Assembly (NCBI GenBank): GCA_948566455.1
Contig: CAOYQO010000009.1
Span: forward strand, 1 to 64,000
Origin: an uncultured Phocaeicola sp.
GTDB taxonomy: Bacteria > Bacteroidota > Bacteroidia > Bacteroidales > Bacteroidaceae
Direction: 5' to 3'
DNA length: 64,000 bases
Shown here: positions 44,485-52,261 of the stretch, piece by piece
Position numbering within the stretch: the first letter of the stretch is position 1
How the letters are laid out: each line of letters starts with the position of its first letter
The notes under the pieces: model-generated
Database searches by the model: none
Told to the model about the DNA's origin: nothing
What the model saw: the letters and a program-made list of their open reading frames with translations, nothing else
Program-made: the position numbers and the translations under genes

Positions 44485-45342
44485 TTAAAAGGCAGCGGAG
44501 TCTTTCATCTTCTGTACTATCTTCACGGTTTCTACAGCAGCTTTTACATCGTGCACTCTGAGAATATCCGCTCCTTTTAGTAGGGAAATGGTATCCAGCA
44601 CTGTTGTTCCGTTCAAGGCATCATCAGGGGTTCCGCCTAGTAGCTTGTAAATCATTGATTTACGTGATATGCCGACCAGTAACGGTAGTTCGAACAGGCT
44701 GAATTCTTCCAAATGATTCATCAACTGGTAATTATGTTCCACTGTTTTTCCGAAACCGAAACCAGGATCCAGAATAATATCTTTTACTCCTAAGTCGCGT
44801 AATTTCTGTACTTTTTCCGAGAAATAGAGAAAGACTTCTTTCAACAGATTGTCATAATGCGGATTCATTTGCATATTTTGCGGCGTGCCTTGCATATGCA
44901 TAATAATATAAGGTACTCCCAGCCTGGCAATCATGTCGAACATCTGCGGGTCCATTTCTCCGGCGGCAATGTCATTGATGATTGCCACTCCGTACTCCTC
45001 TACACACATCCGGGCTACATCCGCACGGAAAGTGTCCACGGACACCACACAACCGGGATGATAGCGATTGATGATTTCCAGTCCGGTACGCAGACGGCGC
45101 ATCTCTTCTTCGGGGCTGATGTGCTCGGCATTGGGACGTGAGGAATAGGCACCTATATCAATGATGGAAGCTCCTTCTTCTATTATTTGGGAGGTACGGT
45201 TGATAATATCTTTTTCCGTTTGCTGCCGGCTGCCGGCATAGAAAGAATCGGGTGTCACATTCAGGATTCCCATTACTTGCGGATGGGAGAGATCCATCAG
45301 TTTCCCATTAACATTAATATATTTGACGGTTTTGGTTTCCAT
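44485..45342 (-). CDS. folP: dihydropteroate synthase
   Basis: A 285-residue enzyme of folate synthesis that condenses the pterin pyrophosphate with p-aminobenzoate; it is the target of sulfonamides. Signatures include MGILNVTPDSFYAGS near 24, IIDIGAYSSRPNA near 60, DPGFGFGKT near 197 and ISRKSMIYKLLGG near 225. Full family length. It heads the folP-cdaA unit. Confidence 0.96.
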   Translation of the reverse strand: METKTVKYINVNGKLMDLSHPQVMGILNVTPDSFYAGSRQQTEKDIINRTSQIIEEGASIIDIGAYSSRPNAEHISPEEEMRRLRTGLEIINRYHPGCVVSVDTFRADVARMCVEEYGVAIINDIAAGEMDPQMFDMIARLGVPYIIMHMQGTPQNMQMNPHYDNLLKEVFLYFSEKVQKLRDLGVKDIILDPGFGFGKTVEHNYQLMNHLEEFSLFELPLLVGISRKSMIYKLLGGTPDDALNGTTVLDTISLLKGADILRVHDVKAAVETVKIVQKMKDSAAF

Positions 45343-45365
45343 TGTTTACGGCTTGTCATTTAGGT

Positions 45366-45379
45366 CGTACAAAAGTACG
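45366..45379. promoter_or_regulatory. palindrome overlapping the folP -7 box
   Basis: CGTACAAAAGTACG is an inverted repeat of 5-bp arms. On the minus strand it contains TACTTTTG (45370-45377), 28 bases ahead of folP. The palindrome could be incidental or a small operator. Confidence 0.4.
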
Positions 45380-45422
45380 CACAATTCTTGAGTTTTTGTT
45401 ATTTCATGAACTATTTTTCAGT

Positions 45423-45430
45423 TATCTTTG
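45423..45430 (+). promoter_or_regulatory. -7 box of murF
   Basis: TATCTTTG matches TAnnTTTG. The first in-frame TTG codon of the murF frame (45428) lies inside it, which supports the ATG at 45461 as the real start. Confidence 0.6.
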
Positions 45431-45460
45431 TTGCAACTTAATTTAAAAGCAAAGCGAAAG

Positions 45461-46759
45461 ATGGATATTTCAGCTTTATATAAGTGTTTTACGGAATGCG
45501 GCAAGGTAACTACCGACAGCCGTAACTGCCCTGAGGGCTCTATGTTCATAGCTCTGAAAGGGGAAACATTCAATGGAAATGCATACGCGCTTCAGGCGCT
45601 GGAAAAAGGTTGCCAGTATGCCGTAGTAGATGAAAAAGAATATGCCGCCGATGGGCATCCGCGTATCTTGTTAGTAGACGATTGCTTGAAAGCATTGCAG
45701 GAACTGGCTAATTATCACCGGCATAAAATGGGTACCCGAATCATCGGCATCACGGGAACCAATGGGAAGACTACTACCAAGGAATTGATAGCCTCAGTGC
45801 TGCAAAAAAGATATGAAGTGCTTTATACACAGGGTAACTTGAATAACCATATCGGTGTTCCTCTGACTTTGCTGAGGCTGACTCCCGAGCATGAACTGGC
45901 TGTCATCGAGATGGGAGCGAACCATCCGGGTGAAATCAAGGCACTGACCCGTATTGTAGAACCGGATTACGGTATGATCACTAATGTGGGTAAGGCGCAT
46001 TTGGAAGGCTTCGGGTCTTTTGAAGGGGTCATCAAGACTAAAGGTGAGTTGTATGAGCATCTGCGTTACAATGGCAAGCATATTATTTTCATAGACAAGG
46101 ACAATGAGTATCTCACAGCTATCTCTCAGGGCCTTACCCGTATTTGTTATGGTATGGAAGGAGGAGAGGGACTTTATATCAGCGGCAAGCTGGGCGCTTG
46201 TGCTCCGTTTCTTTCGTTTGAGTGGGAACACGAGGGACAGAAGTTCGAGGTGAATACCCACCTTATCGGCAGTTATAACATGAAGAATGCATTGGCCGCC
46301 ATTACGGTGGGCCGGTTCTTCAGTGTACCGTCCCGGCAGATTTGTGAGGCACTGGAGGCATATGTTCCTCATAATAACCGTTCGCAATTGACAGAAACCA
46401 CGGATAATAAACTGATAGTTGATGCATACAATGCGAATCCTACCAGTATGATGGCGGCTTTGGAGAATTTCCGGTTGATGAATGTCGCTCATAAAATGGT
46501 TATTCTGGGTGATATGAAAGAACTGGGAGAAACCAGTCATGAGGAACATCAGAAGATTGCGGATTATCTGGATGAATGTAAATTTGACCGGGTACTTTTG
46601 GCAGGAGAGGAGTTTGGCAAAGTGATTCCGTCCTTTGAACATTTTAAAGATGTGGTTGCATTGAAAGAGTCGTTGGAAAGATATAAGCCGAAAGGATATT
46701 ATATTCTGATTAAAGGTTCCAACAGTATGAAGTTGAGCCAGCTTCAGGAAATATTATAG
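45461..46759 (+). CDS. murF: UDP-MurNAc-tripeptide--D-Ala-D-Ala ligase
   Basis: A 432-residue cytoplasmic Mur ligase that adds D-Ala-D-Ala to the peptidoglycan precursor, consuming the product of ddl at 2482. The N-terminal Mur domain has TTDSRNCPEGSMFIALKG; the ATP-binding loop GITGTNGKTTTKE lies near 95-107; the central domain holds AVIEMGANHPGEI; and the C-terminal domain has VDAYNANPTSMMAAL. The start is set by the promoter position. It is not in a dcw cluster here. Confidence 0.95.
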   Translation: MDISALYKCFTECGKVTTDSRNCPEGSMFIALKGETFNGNAYALQALEKGCQYAVVDEKEYAADGHPRILLVDDCLKALQELANYHRHKMGTRIIGITGTNGKTTTKELIASVLQKRYEVLYTQGNLNNHIGVPLTLLRLTPEHELAVIEMGANHPGEIKALTRIVEPDYGMITNVGKAHLEGFGSFEGVIKTKGELYEHLRYNGKHIIFIDKDNEYLTAISQGLTRICYGMEGGEGLYISGKLGACAPFLSFEWEHEGQKFEVNTHLIGSYNMKNALAAITVGRFFSVPSRQICEALEAYVPHNNRSQLTETTDNKLIVDAYNANPTSMMAALENFRLMNVAHKMVILGDMKELGETSHEEHQKIADYLDECKFDRVLLAGEEFGKVIPSFEHFKDVVALKESLERYKPKGYYILIKGSNSMKLSQLQEIL

Positions 46760-46838
46760 TTAACCGGTTGGCAGTTTCATTCACAGTAGGAGGATGAATG
46801 TGTCAAAAGTCCAAAGTAACTATTAAATGTGCTGTTTG

Positions 46839-46948
46839 CACCTGTATAGGTATATTGTCCCACCTGGGTGGAACTGCTATTTCACAAAGGTGGAACTACG
46901 CTCTCACCAGGGTGAAATGCCCATTTCATCCGGGTGGGATTTCTATAT
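46839..46948. repeat. 22-bp tandem repeat, four clear copies plus one weak copy
   Basis: Units start at 46839 (weak), 46861, 46883, 46905 and 46927, with exact 22-base spacing. Units 3 to 5 agree with the 46861 unit at 15-16 of 22 positions; the first agrees at 11. The shared core is CACCNGGGTGGAACT, itself partly palindromic (CCACCTGGGTGG). Confidence 0.75.
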
Positions 46949-47151
46949 ATACTGCATGGAAACATGAATGGCAAAGATCCTTTGGGGAATGATCCTTCAC
47001 ATAGTCTGCCTCTATGGTAAATGTAATCATAGAATCTTTCTTCTTTATTATTTCTCTGAATTTTTCTTTAAAATAGATATAATAATCGGTTTTGACCGTT
47101 TTCTGACTCCTTCCTGCCGAATTATTATCCCGTGTTATTACAGAAATCAGT

Positions 47152-47159
47152 TACTTTTG
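47152..47159 (+). promoter_or_regulatory. -7 box of the BNR_4 gene
   Basis: TACTTTTG matches TAnnTTTG, 22 bases before the ATG at 47182. Confidence 0.5.
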
Positions 47160-47181
47160 CAATGTTATCAATAGAATTGCT

Positions 47182-48456
47182 ATGAGGAACTTATTTCTAC
47201 TAATCGCATTATGCTGTGTGGCTTTTTCTGTTCGTGCCCAACGTCTGGTTGAAGTGGGGAAAGGCTTTAGCAGTACTTCGGTAAATACTACTGTATTCCG
47301 TAATAACTCCATTGTGACGCATGGAAACACACAATACATTTCTTATTATGACGCTGAAGGATGGCTGATGTTAGGCAAACGCCGTCTGGGCACTGGGGAA
47401 TGGATTTTGCACCGTACCCAATACAAAGGACATGTAAAAGATGCACATAACATTATCAGTATGATGGTGGACGGCGACGGCTATCTTCATCTTTCTTTTG
47501 ACCACCACGGACATAAACTGAACTATTGCCGCAGCATTGCCCCCGATACACTTGTTTTGGGAGATAAAGAGCCGATGATAGGCAACGAAGAAGAAGATGT
47601 GACCTATCCTGAATTTCATTTGTTGGCTGATGGCGGTTTGCTTTTTGTATATCGCTCGGGCGCTTCCGGAAGAGGAAATATGGTAATGAACCGATATGAT
47701 GTGAAATCCCGTAAGTGGGAGCGTGTGCAGGATGTCCTTGTAGATGGAGAAAACGAGCGGAATGCCTATTGGCAGTTGTATGTGGACCAATCAGGAACCA
47801 TCCATCTTTCTTGGGTGTGGCGTGAAACCTGGCATGTGGAAACCAACCATGACTTATGCTACGCCCGTTCTTTTGACGGAGGTAGAACCTGGTATAAGAC
47901 CAACGGACAGAAGTATGAGCTTCCTATCCGCCTGGGCAATGCCGAATATGCCTGCCGTATTCCTCAGAATGCCGAACTGATAAACCAGACCAGTATGAGT
48001 ACGGATGCCGGAGGTCATCCGTACATCGCTACCTACTGGCGCAATCCCGATAGTGATGTTCCCCAATACCGCATCGTTTGGCATGATGGCGTGAACTGGC
48101 ACAACCGACAGGTTTCCGAACGCAAGACCCCTTTCTCACTCAAAGGGGGAGGAACCAAGATGATTCCCATGTCCCGTCCCCGGATGGTGGTGGACAATGG
48201 AGAAGTGTACTATCTGTTCCGTGACCAGGAGCGTGGAAGCAAAGTTTCCATGTACTATACCAAAGACATACAGTTTGGTGAATGGCACGTGAAAGACCTG
48301 ACGGATTTTGCCGTAAATGCGTGGGAACCCAGTCATGACACGGAGTTATGGAAAATGAAGAAGCAACTTCATATTTATGTACAGGATACCCGACAGGGAG
48401 ATGGCGAGAAGCAGGTGGAAACAGAACCGCAAATGGTTTATGTGTTGGAATTGTAA
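47182..48456 (+). CDS. BNR_4-family beta-propeller protein, possible polysaccharide lyase
   Basis: A 424-residue secreted protein; the signal peptide ends SVRAQ. It is a BNR_4-type propeller with conserved clusters HNIISMMVDGDGYLHLSFDHHGHKLNYC (about 90-118, given here in part by its His and Asp pattern) and DVTYPEFH. This family includes lyases acting on uronic-acid polysaccharides such as ulvan (PL24/PL25 type), and related propellers that cut rhamnose-glucuronate linkages. His92, His104 and the DHH triplet could be catalytic, which is inference. The next gene encodes a GH105-type unsaturated uronyl hydrolase, the usual follow-up enzyme of a lyase. Confidence 0.65.
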   Translation: MRNLFLLIALCCVAFSVRAQRLVEVGKGFSSTSVNTTVFRNNSIVTHGNTQYISYYDAEGWLMLGKRRLGTGEWILHRTQYKGHVKDAHNIISMMVDGDGYLHLSFDHHGHKLNYCRSIAPDTLVLGDKEPMIGNEEEDVTYPEFHLLADGGLLFVYRSGASGRGNMVMNRYDVKSRKWERVQDVLVDGENERNAYWQLYVDQSGTIHLSWVWRETWHVETNHDLCYARSFDGGRTWYKTNGQKYELPIRLGNAEYACRIPQNAELINQTSMSTDAGGHPYIATYWRNPDSDVPQYRIVWHDGVNWHNRQVSERKTPFSLKGGGTKMIPMSRPRMVVDNGEVYYLFRDQERGSKVSMYYTKDIQFGEWHVKDLTDFAVNAWEPSHDTELWKMKKQLHIYVQDTRQGDGEKQVETEPQMVYVLEL

Positions 48457-48458
48457 AT

Positions 48459-48529
48459 AATGTGCTGATTTGCCAATGACCATGCGGCATATAGCGCAAG
48501 CACATTAACACATTAGTAAATTGGCAAAT
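48459..48529. repeat. nested inverted repeats between the BNR_4 and GH105 genes
   Basis: ATTTGCCAAT (48468-48477) pairs with ATTGGCAAAT (48520-48529), and AATGTGCT (48459-48466) pairs with AGCACATT (48499-48506). The pairings overlap, so only one can form at a time. A direct repeat of ACACATTA-like words is also present. Confidence 0.5.
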
Positions 48530-48544
48530 TGATAAATTATTAAT

Positions 48545-50863
48545 ATGATGAACAAATTATTGAAACAAACCCTTGTTTGTGCAGGTACCTTGCTGCTTTC
48601 CATGCAGGTTGCCGCCAAACCTTCTTCCGAAGCCAAGGAAGTACGGGGGATTATAGACAAGGTAAACACTTATTGGCAAACGCATAACAAGCCCGAAGTC
48701 TGTTCGTTTTGGGACAATGCCGCTTACCACACCGGAAACATGGAGGCATACTTTCTGACCGGTAATGAAAACTACCGTGCATATTCTGAAGCCTGGGCTA
48801 TACACAATGAATGGAAGGGAGCCAAGGAAAAGGATAAGTCTAAATGGAAATACTCTTACGGTGAGAGTGATGAATATGTATTGTTCGGAGATTATCAGGT
48901 TTGTTTTCAGACATATATCGACCTTTATACTATTCTTCCGGACAACTATAAGATAGCCCGTGCCCGTGAAGTGATGGAGTATGAGATGAGTACACCCAAT
49001 CATGATTACTGGTGGTGGAGCGACGGTCTGTATATGGTAATGCCTGTCATGACCAAACTGTATAAGGTGACGGGTAATCATCTCTATTTGGATAAATTGT
49101 ATGAATATATTGTATATTCGGACAGTATCATGCTCGATCGGGAAACCGGTCTGTATTATCGGGATGCCAAATATGTTTATCCTAAACACAAGACTTCCAG
49201 CGGAAAGAAGGACTTTTGGGCACGTGGTGACGGATGGGTGCTTGCCGGACTGGCGAAGGTGCTGAAAGATCTTCCCGCTGATTACGAGCATCGTTCTTTT
49301 TTCGTAAACAAGTATGTGAAACTGGCCGAAGCAGTCGCAGCCATCCAGCAACCGGAAGGCTATTGGACCCGTAGCATGATGGATCCCACTCATGCTCCCG
49401 GACCGGAAACCAGCGGAACGGCTTTCTTTACTTACGGTTTCCTTTGGGGAATCAATAATGGCTATCTGGATGAGGCTGTGTACAAACCGGTGATAGATAA
49501 AGCATGGAACTATTTGACAAAGACTGCTTTGCAGAAGAATGGCAAGATTGGTTACGTACAGCCGATTGGTGAGAAGGCCATTCCGGGACAAGTAGTCGAT
49601 GCTGATTCTGAAGCTAATTTCGGGGTAGGTGCTTTTCTGTTGGCTGCTTGTGAATATGTCCGTTATCTGGAAGCTCCTGAAAATCAGGATCGCGCCTACT
49701 GGTGCAATTTGCTTTATAAGATGGCAGTTCCCGTACTGAGCAATATGGCGGAAGGTAATCTGAAAAAGAATATGCTGGTAGAGGTGAGCCCTAATTGGGA
49801 TGGACGTAACAAAGGGGTGACTTATATGGAAACCTTCGGACGCCTTATGGCAGGTGTCGCTCCCTGGCTGACACTTCCCGATGATGATACGGAAGAGGGA
49901 CAGATGCGCAAGCAACTCCGTGAATGGGCATTGAAAAGCTATGCCAATGCGGTGGACCCTGCCAATCCCGACTATCTGTTGTGGAGAGGACACGGACAGG
50001 CCTTGGTGGATGCGGCATACGTGGCCGAAAGTTTTCTACGTGCTTACGACCAGCTTTGGATGCCTTTGGATGACACAACCAAGAAACGTTATTTTGAAGA
50101 ATTTACCCAGTTGCGCCGTGTGGACCCGCCTTACACCAACTGGTTGCTGTTTTCTTCTACCATCGAGAGTTTCCTGGCAAAGGCAGGAGCGGAATGTGAC
50201 GAATACCGTATCAATTCGGCTATCCGCAAGGTGGAGGAATGGTACACGGGAGATGGCTGGTATGCGGACGGCCCTTCTTTCGCTTTCGACTATTATAGCA
50301 GTTATGTCTTCCATCCCATGTATCTGGAAACGTTGCAGGGCATGAAGGATGCAGGGAAATACACTCGTATTCATTATAAAAAATATTATGACCGCGCCTT
50401 GAAACGTGCCAGGAAATTCAGCCTTGTACTGGAACGCTTGATTTCTCCTGAGGGTACTTTCCCGGTATTCGGCCGTTCCATTCCTTATCGTTTGGCCACT
50501 ATGCAACCCTTGGCGCTGATGGCTTGGTATCAGCAGTTGCCCGAAGGGGTGAGCAACGGACAGGCGCGTGCCGCACTGACTTCTGTGATGCACCGGATGT
50601 ATGACAACACCGAGAACTTCAATGAGGCGGGATTCCTGACCATCGGTTTTGCAGGCCGTCAGCCCAATGTGGCGGATTGGTACACCAATAACGGCAGTCT
50701 TTACATGACATCACTGGCGTTCCTTCCGCTGGGGCTTCCTGCCGCACATCCGTTCTGGACAGATGCCGCACAACCTTGCACACAAGCCAAGGCATGGGGT
50801 GGACAGCCTTTCCCGAAAGACCATCACTGGAGTGATGATATACGCACTTGGGATTTATTCTGA
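48545..50863 (+). CDS. GH105-DUF2264 fusion: unsaturated uronyl hydrolase plus putative glucuronidase domain
   Basis: A 772-residue secreted protein with two catalytic-type domains. A signal peptide ends QVAAK. Residues about 30-375 are a GH105-type (alpha/alpha)6 barrel with WWWSDGLYMVMPVM (Asp160, likely catalytic) and FWARGDGWVLAGLAKV, typical of unsaturated rhamnogalacturonyl or glucuronyl hydrolases. Residues about 380-770 are a DUF2264 domain (NWDGRNKGVTYMETFGRLMAGVAPWL and ADGPSFAFDYYSSYVFHPM, described by their ends), which I recall CAZy lists as GH154 with beta-glucuronidase activity. The two usually occur as separate genes. It is 88 bases after the BNR_4 gene, probably one operon. 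No terminator is seen between them. Confidence 0.82.
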   Translation: MMNKLLKQTLVCAGTLLLSMQVAAKPSSEAKEVRGIIDKVNTYWQTHNKPEVCSFWDNAAYHTGNMEAYFLTGNENYRAYSEAWAIHNEWKGAKEKDKSKWKYSYGESDEYVLFGDYQVCFQTYIDLYTILPDNYKIARAREVMEYEMSTPNHDYWWWSDGLYMVMPVMTKLYKVTGNHLYLDKLYEYIVYSDSIMLDRETGLYYRDAKYVYPKHKTSSGKKDFWARGDGWVLAGLAKVLKDLPADYEHRSFFVNKYVKLAEAVAAIQQPEGYWTRSMMDPTHAPGPETSGTAFFTYGFLWGINNGYLDEAVYKPVIDKAWNYLTKTALQKNGKIGYVQPIGEKAIPGQVVDADSEANFGVGAFLLAACEYVRYLEAPENQDRAYWCNLLYKMAVPVLSNMAEGNLKKNMLVEVSPNWDGRNKGVTYMETFGRLMAGVAPWLTLPDDDTEEGQMRKQLREWALKSYANAVDPANPDYLLWRGHGQALVDAAYVAESFLRAYDQLWMPLDDTTKKRYFEEFTQLRRVDPPYTNWLLFSSTIESFLAKAGAECDEYRINSAIRKVEEWYTGDGWYADGPSFAFDYYSSYVFHPMYLETLQGMKDAGKYTRIHYKKYYDRALKRARKFSLVLERLISPEGTFPVFGRSIPYRLATMQPLALMAWYQQLPEGVSNGQARAALTSVMHRMYDNTENFNEAGFLTIGFAGRQPNVADWYTNNGSLYMTSLAFLPLGLPAAHPFWTDAAQPCTQAKAWGGQPFPKDHHWSDDIRTWDLF

Positions 50864-50991
50864 TTGCTTTTAAATCCGAACGTCGCAGATGATACGAAGT
50901 TGTTTTTATACTTATCCGTATCATCTGCGTTGTTCGTGTTTAAAAAATAAAAGCTTTGTGTCATCTGTATCTGAAAATGGCAAAAAGATAG

Positions 50992-50999
50992 TAGCTTTG
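50992..50999 (+). promoter_or_regulatory. -7 box directly before the DUF3810 start codon
   Basis: TAGCTTTG matches TAnnTTTG and ends 5 bases before the ATG at 51005; a degenerate -33 TCTG (50970-50973) lies 18 bases upstream. The transcript would begin at or next to the start codon. Confidence 0.5.
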
Positions 51000-51004
51000 C
51001 ATCC

Positions 51005-52045
51005 ATGAAAACAAAACTTCTCCCTATTCTGAGATATATAGTACTTGCATTGCTTCTTCTGTGCATTGTACTTTGCCGTTTTTTTCCCGTCATGGCCGAA
51101 GGGTATGCCTGTCATATCTATCCGTGGCTGTCGGCGGCGTTGTCCGCTATAGCTTCTGTTTTCCCTTTTTCCTTAGAGGAGGTGCTGGTGGTTGTAATCA
51201 TTTTATGGATGATTATTTATCCTTTTCTTAAACGCCGGAAGAAGAAAAGCTGGAGATTCATTGTGGGCAGGGAAGTGGAGTTGCTGGCATGGGTCTATAT
51301 CTGGTTTTATCTGGGATGGGGCTTGAATTATTTCCGTTACGATATTTACCGGCGGATGGAGGTGGAGCCTGCCGGTTACGATGAACAGGCATTCCATCGT
51401 TTCCTTGTTTCCTATACAGATAGTCTGAATCAGTCCTATACGGCTGAGGTGAAAACGGACCTTGAAAGGATGCGGCAGGAGATAAAGGAGATTTACCGGC
51501 AGGTTCCGTCTATGTATGGCTTGGCTCTTCCCCAGGATTATCAGCATCCCAAGCAGGTGTGGTTTAATCCGCTTTATTCGGGTGTGGGGGTATTGGGATA
51601 TATGGGACCTTTTTTTGCGGAGTCGCAATTGAATGAAGAATTGCTTCCTGTACAATTGCCATTTACGTATGCCCATGAACTGTCTCACCTGTTGGGGGTA
51701 AGTAATGAGGCGGAAGCGAATTATTGGGCTTACAGGGTTTGTCGCTCTTCAAAGCGGCCGGCGGTGCGTTATAGTGCCTATTTCGGTCTGTTGCCCTATG
51801 TGCTGGTCAATGCATCTTCTGTGTTGACGGAAGAGGAATTTCGTGAATGGATTAAGACGATCCGTCCCGAAGTGGTGAAGGATTATGAATATAAACGTAT
51901 GTATTGGCATGAGCGTTATAGTACCCTGTTGGGTGAAGTGCAGAATAAAATTTATAACCTGTTTTTAAAGGGTAACAACATTCCTTCCGGTAGAAAGAAT
52001 TATGCGGAAGTGATCGGGATACTGCTTTCTTTGGAAGAAAAATAG
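51005..52045 (+). CDS. DUF3810 membrane protein with an HExxH metallopeptidase motif
   Basis: A 346-residue protein. Three hydrophobic helices lie in the first ~110 residues (near 8-28, 36-52 and 88-110), then a soluble part. The soluble part contains the zinc-type motif HELSH at 224-228, followed by acidic residues Glu235 and Glu237 in NEAEANYWAY, an arrangement fitting a gluzincin-type site. The family has no established substrate that I know of. The ATG at 51005 is the only Met ahead of the first helix, so it is the likely start although the promoter box is only 5 bases away. Confidence 0.8.
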   Translation: MKTKLLPILRYIVLALLLLCIVLCRFFPVMAEGYACHIYPWLSAALSAIASVFPFSLEEVLVVVIILWMIIYPFLKRRKKKSWRFIVGREVELLAWVYIWFYLGWGLNYFRYDIYRRMEVEPAGYDEQAFHRFLVSYTDSLNQSYTAEVKTDLERMRQEIKEIYRQVPSMYGLALPQDYQHPKQVWFNPLYSGVGVLGYMGPFFAESQLNEELLPVQLPFTYAHELSHLLGVSNEAEANYWAYRVCRSSKRPAVRYSAYFGLLPYVLVNASSVLTEEEFREWIKTIRPEVVKDYEYKRMYWHERYSTLLGEVQNKIYNLFLKGNNIPSGRKNYAEVIGILLSLEEK

Positions 52046-52136
52046 AAACAGAATGTTCAGGCTGGACTTGAATTCGATTGTGACAGTTATAACTTGATCC
52101 AAGAGTTCTACAACAAACGAGCTTTATATTGTTGCT

Positions 52137-52188
52137 CCACTGCTACCACTTTTCATCGGCATTTCAGCAGGAAGGGTGGTAGCAGTGG
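52137..52188. terminator. 13-bp inverted repeat between convergent genes
   Basis: CCACTGCTACCAC (52137-52149) pairs with GTGGTAGCAGTGG (52176-52188). Each arm also contains a 9-bp direct duplication (GTGGTAGCA/GTGGCAGCA). It lies between the ends of the DUF3810 and HTCS 2 genes. It may terminate both, but lacks a clear T-tract, so a different role is possible. The rest of 52046-52261 holds no gene. Confidence 0.5.
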
Positions 52189-52261
52189 CAGCAGAAATAT
52201 AAAACTCTAAAGAAGAACTGCTCAGGATGATACCAAGCAAGATCAGAATCCGCCAGGGAGT

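Larger units (their letters stand above)
46760..47181. other. 422-base intergenic region with a repeat array
   Basis: This gap between murF and the BNR_4 gene holds the 22-bp tandem array (46839-46948) and a -7 box (47152-47159). A 64-codon open frame crosses the array, but its unit length is not a multiple of three and I do not call it a gene. Confidence 0.6.

Noticed and set aside
46839..46948. CRISPR array
   Set aside because: The units adjoin each other without unique spacers, and no cas genes are present.
46798..46992. 64-codon open frame across the 22-bp array
   Set aside because: The repeat period is not a multiple of three, so the repeats are not in one reading frame, and there is no recognisable start region.
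48557..49993. 478-codon open frame on the minus strand
   Set aside because: It lies entirely antisense to the GH105-DUF2264 gene, whose domains are clear; its own translation is rich in His, Ile and Arg and has no recognisable motif.
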